In this document: piece by piece, positions 62,553 through 64,000 of the stretch
Position numbering within the stretch: position 1 is the first letter of the stretch
How the letters are laid out: every line of letters begins with the position of its first letter
Assembly (NCBI RefSeq): GCF_000379065.1
Contig: NZ_KB900614.1
Span: forward strand, 3,326,333-3,390,332
Direction: 5' to 3'
Length of the DNA stretch: 64,000 bases
From: Salinispora mooreana
GTDB lineage: Bacteria; Actinomycetota; Actinomycetes; Mycobacteriales; Micromonosporaceae
The notes under the pieces: generated by a model
Database searches by the model: none
What the model was told of the DNA's origin: nothing
The model's input: the letters and a program-made list of their open reading frames with translations, nothing else
Translations under genes and position numbers: made by a program

Positions 62553-63214
62553 CAGAGTTCTCCCTGCGATGAATCAGCCCTAGGCGACGGACGCCCGCTG
62601 TGGTATTGCTGCGTCTCTAGTAGGAGGTCGTCGCGCGTGATTTCATGTCGTCGTATTAGTGCTCGGACTAGGTGGTCCGTCCGTGCCGCCACTACGTGTT
62701 CGGTAACCCCTGCAGACCGGATCAGGCGAATCTGCTCGGCGACTCCATCGATAGCCGCTTCGTGTACCGTCCGGGCGGCCACCTGAACGCCCTTCGAGTA
62801 GGGAAATTCTGAATGGGCGGTGGCGTCCCACATTACGAAGGTGTCGAACTCCTGGATATACCCAGCTAGAACGAGCATTGATCCGGGTTCGGACTCCAGG
62901 GTGCCTCGTGACCGCGGTCTTTGGCCCGGCAGCCGGAGCTGGATGCGGTAGTCGCCCGCGCGGCGTTCCGAGGGGTGATCTGTGGCGTTGAACAAGTAGA
63001 CAATCAGCCGAGGTGGCAAGGGCGAGGCCGCACGGAGCCTGAGAGGCTTGGACATGATGTCAGAGGGAGACGGCCACTCGGACAGGTGGTCTCCCAAACC
63101 AGAGCAGAAGTGACGGTGCAGCTCATACACGGGCCATCGGGCGGGGTTCCCAGACACACCCGAAGAGTACGCAGCTCCTCCCGCTTGGCTGCCTACCACG
63201 CCGCACCTGCCCAT
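62549..63214 (-). CDS. Unknown 221-aa protein, first gene of the defence operon
   Basis: Not assigned. The second half is best conserved-looking: AGDYRIQLRLPGQRP, SMLVLAGYIQEFDTFVMWDA, FPYSKGVQVAARTVHEAAID and VTEHVVAARTDHLVRALIRR. The DYRIQ...VLAGY...DTFVxWDA..H..FPYSK arrangement resembles beta-rich restriction or DNA-recognition modules, but I see no PD-(D/E)xK set. ATG 63214 has AGGA 6 nt upstream; GTG 63130 is a shorter option. It overlaps the helicase gene by 4 nt. Confidence 0.6.
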   Translation of the reverse strand: MGRCGVVGSQAGGAAYSSGVSGNPARWPVYELHRHFCSGLGDHLSEWPSPSDIMSKPLRLRAASPLPPRLIVYLFNATDHPSERRAGDYRIQLRLPGQRPRSRGTLESEPGSMLVLAGYIQEFDTFVMWDATAHSEFPYSKGVQVAARTVHEAAIDGVAEQIRLIRSAGVTEHVVAARTDHLVRALIRRHEITRDDLLLETQQYHSGRPSPRADSSQGELW

Positions 63215-63325
63215 CTCTAGTCCTGACGCCACGCATTGACCCTGCCATGCTCGTACGACATCCCGTACGTGTCGACTGTGCAGCGTTCGCGGTCGTCGCG
63301 CGCGGCAGGCAGGATGGCCGGTAGT
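63215..63325. promoter_or_regulatory. Probable promoter region of the defence operon
   Basis: The only non-coding stretch between the first operon gene and the IS3 element, so it must hold the operon promoter unless transcription enters from the IS. I see no strong -35/-10 pair. Confidence 0.3.
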
Positions 63326-64000
63326 TGTCAAGTCAAACTGAGACGGTTGGTTCCTGCTGGGTTGGCTTGTTGATCCAGGCGTGGTCGGGCAGTTTCGGTG
63401 CGCGGGGCCTGCGGTTGAACCGGTCCGGGTGGGCGGCGTGGGCCGCGTCGAGGGTGTCCTGCCGTTGCTCACGGATCTGCTCGGCGGTGCCGTAGTGCAC
63501 CGACGCCGGGGTGTGCCAGCCGATCCCGGAATGTCGGTGTTCATGGTTGTAGGCGGTGAAGAAGCCGTCGCAGAAAGCTTTCGCGTCAGCGAGGGACCCG
63601 AACTTTTCCGGGAAGTCCGGCACATACTTCATGGTTTTGAACTGGGCTTCGGAATACGGGTTGTCATTCGAGGTCCGAGGTCGGGAATGCGACCGTAGGA
63701 CACCGAGGTCGACGAGCATCTGCGATACCGGCTTCGACACCATGACGCCGCCACGGTCGGCGTGGATGGTGTGCGGCTCGACCCCGTTACGGCTGATCGC
63801 ATCGGCCAGGAAGTCGCGGGCCACGACCGCGTCCTCCCCGGCCGCGACGAGCCACCCGACAACATAGCGCGAGTAGATGTCGATAACGACGTAGCACCGG
63901 TACCAGAGGCCTGTGACAGGTCCTTTCAACGCGGTGATGTCCCAGGACCACACCTGACCCGGCCCCGTCGCGACCAGTTCCGGACGTACCCGGGGTGGAT
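63326..64000 (-). mobile_element. IS3-family element, partial (runs off the right edge)
   Basis: The end TGTCAAGTCAAACTGAGACG at about 63326-63345 looks like an IS3 terminus just outside the transposase stop. The other end is outside the window. Confidence 0.65.
63333..64000 (-). CDS. IS3-family transposase (OrfB), partial
   Basis: The visible 222 codons form the rve integrase core: RPELVATGPGQVWSWDITAL (first Asp), HTIHADRGGVMVSKPVSQML (second Asp) and NDNPYSEAQFKTMKYVPDFP (Glu), with the C-terminal YNHEHRHSGIGWHTPASVHY. OrfA and the OrfB start lie beyond the edge. Intact as far as seen. Confidence 0.88.
   Translation of the reverse strand, partial: PPRVRPELVATGPGQVWSWDITALKGPVTGLWYRCYVVIDIYSRYVVGWLVAAGEDAVVARDFLADAISRNGVEPHTIHADRGGVMVSKPVSQMLVDLGVLRSHSRPRTSNDNPYSEAQFKTMKYVPDFPEKFGSLADAKAFCDGFFTAYNHEHRHSGIGWHTPASVHYGTAEQIREQRQDTLDAAHAAHPDRFNRRPRAPKLPDHAWINKPTQQEPTVSV

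Noticed and set aside
56705..63214. Dnd phosphorothioation system
   Set aside because: Only a DndD-like ATPase is present; DndA, DndB and DndC (sulphur transfer) are absent.

Overview
The window is very GC-rich actinobacterial DNA, with GTG/TTG starts, strong Shine-Dalgarno (SD) sites and Micromonosporaceae-type genes. I infer a Salinispora/Micromonospora relative from the gene content: FolP2-tagA-DUF3117 neighbourhood, KorAB, ClgR-like regulator beside clpP, WhiJ/DUF397 pair, DUF3626 protein.

1-17.2 kb is core chromosome: the start of an HtrA-type protease, an O-methyltransferase, leucyl aminopeptidase, DUF3117 protein, a PaaX/enoyl-CoA hydratase pair, 3-methyladenine glycosylase, a SRPBCC protein, a DivIVA-domain protein, FolP2, a lone NuoA, a secreted C39 peptidase, 2-oxoglutarate:ferredoxin oxidoreductase (KorAB), a K+ channel/RCK protein, a ClgR-like regulator, ClpP and an AEC permease. 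Convergent gene pairs are separated by strong hairpins.

17.2-31 kb holds metabolic and regulatory genes: two tandem ABM monooxygenases, a haloalkane-dehalogenase-like hydrolase, a TetR regulator divergent from a quinone reductase with two palindromic operators, a GH15 enzyme, an SDR, an SMP-30 lactonase divergent from an Lrp regulator, an MFS pump, LuxS, a MurG-like glycosyltransferase and a polysaccharide deacetylase. 31-37.8 kb has a WhiJ-like XRE/DUF397 locus with divergent small genes, a methyltransferase beside a gutted phosphotransferase, a frameshifted DUF3626 gene and RtcB.

38.8-42.6 kb is a compact five-gene operon of Ycf46-like AAA+ ATPase, Ycf35/DUF1257-like protein, DUF2997 protein, membrane helix-hairpin-helix protein and NrdG-like 4Fe-4S radical SAM protein. 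Broken IS1380 transposases lie on both sides. On the right the IS fragment joins a 93-bp copy of the phosphotransferase fragment found at 34.5 kb. Next come a polytopic membrane protein and metH, which is preceded by an apparent SAH riboswitch whose downstream hairpin buries the metH SD.

48.9 kb to the end is a mobile island. It begins at a tRNA-Arg(CCU) gene cut after its anticodon loop, then has an AbiEii-type toxin-antitoxin pair, IS110 and ISAs1 wrecks, an ISL3 element nested in the ISAs1 wreck, and two IS5-family elements. It then carries a visibly lower-GC cassette (56.7-63.2 kb): DNA methyltransferase, 138-aa protein, DndD-like zinc-hook ATPase, 79-aa protein, PLD-SF2 helicase fusion and a 221-aa unknown. 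Five of the six genes form an overlapping operon. I read this as a DNA-modification/helicase/ATPase anti-phage system that matches no named type I know exactly. The window ends inside an IS3-family transposase.
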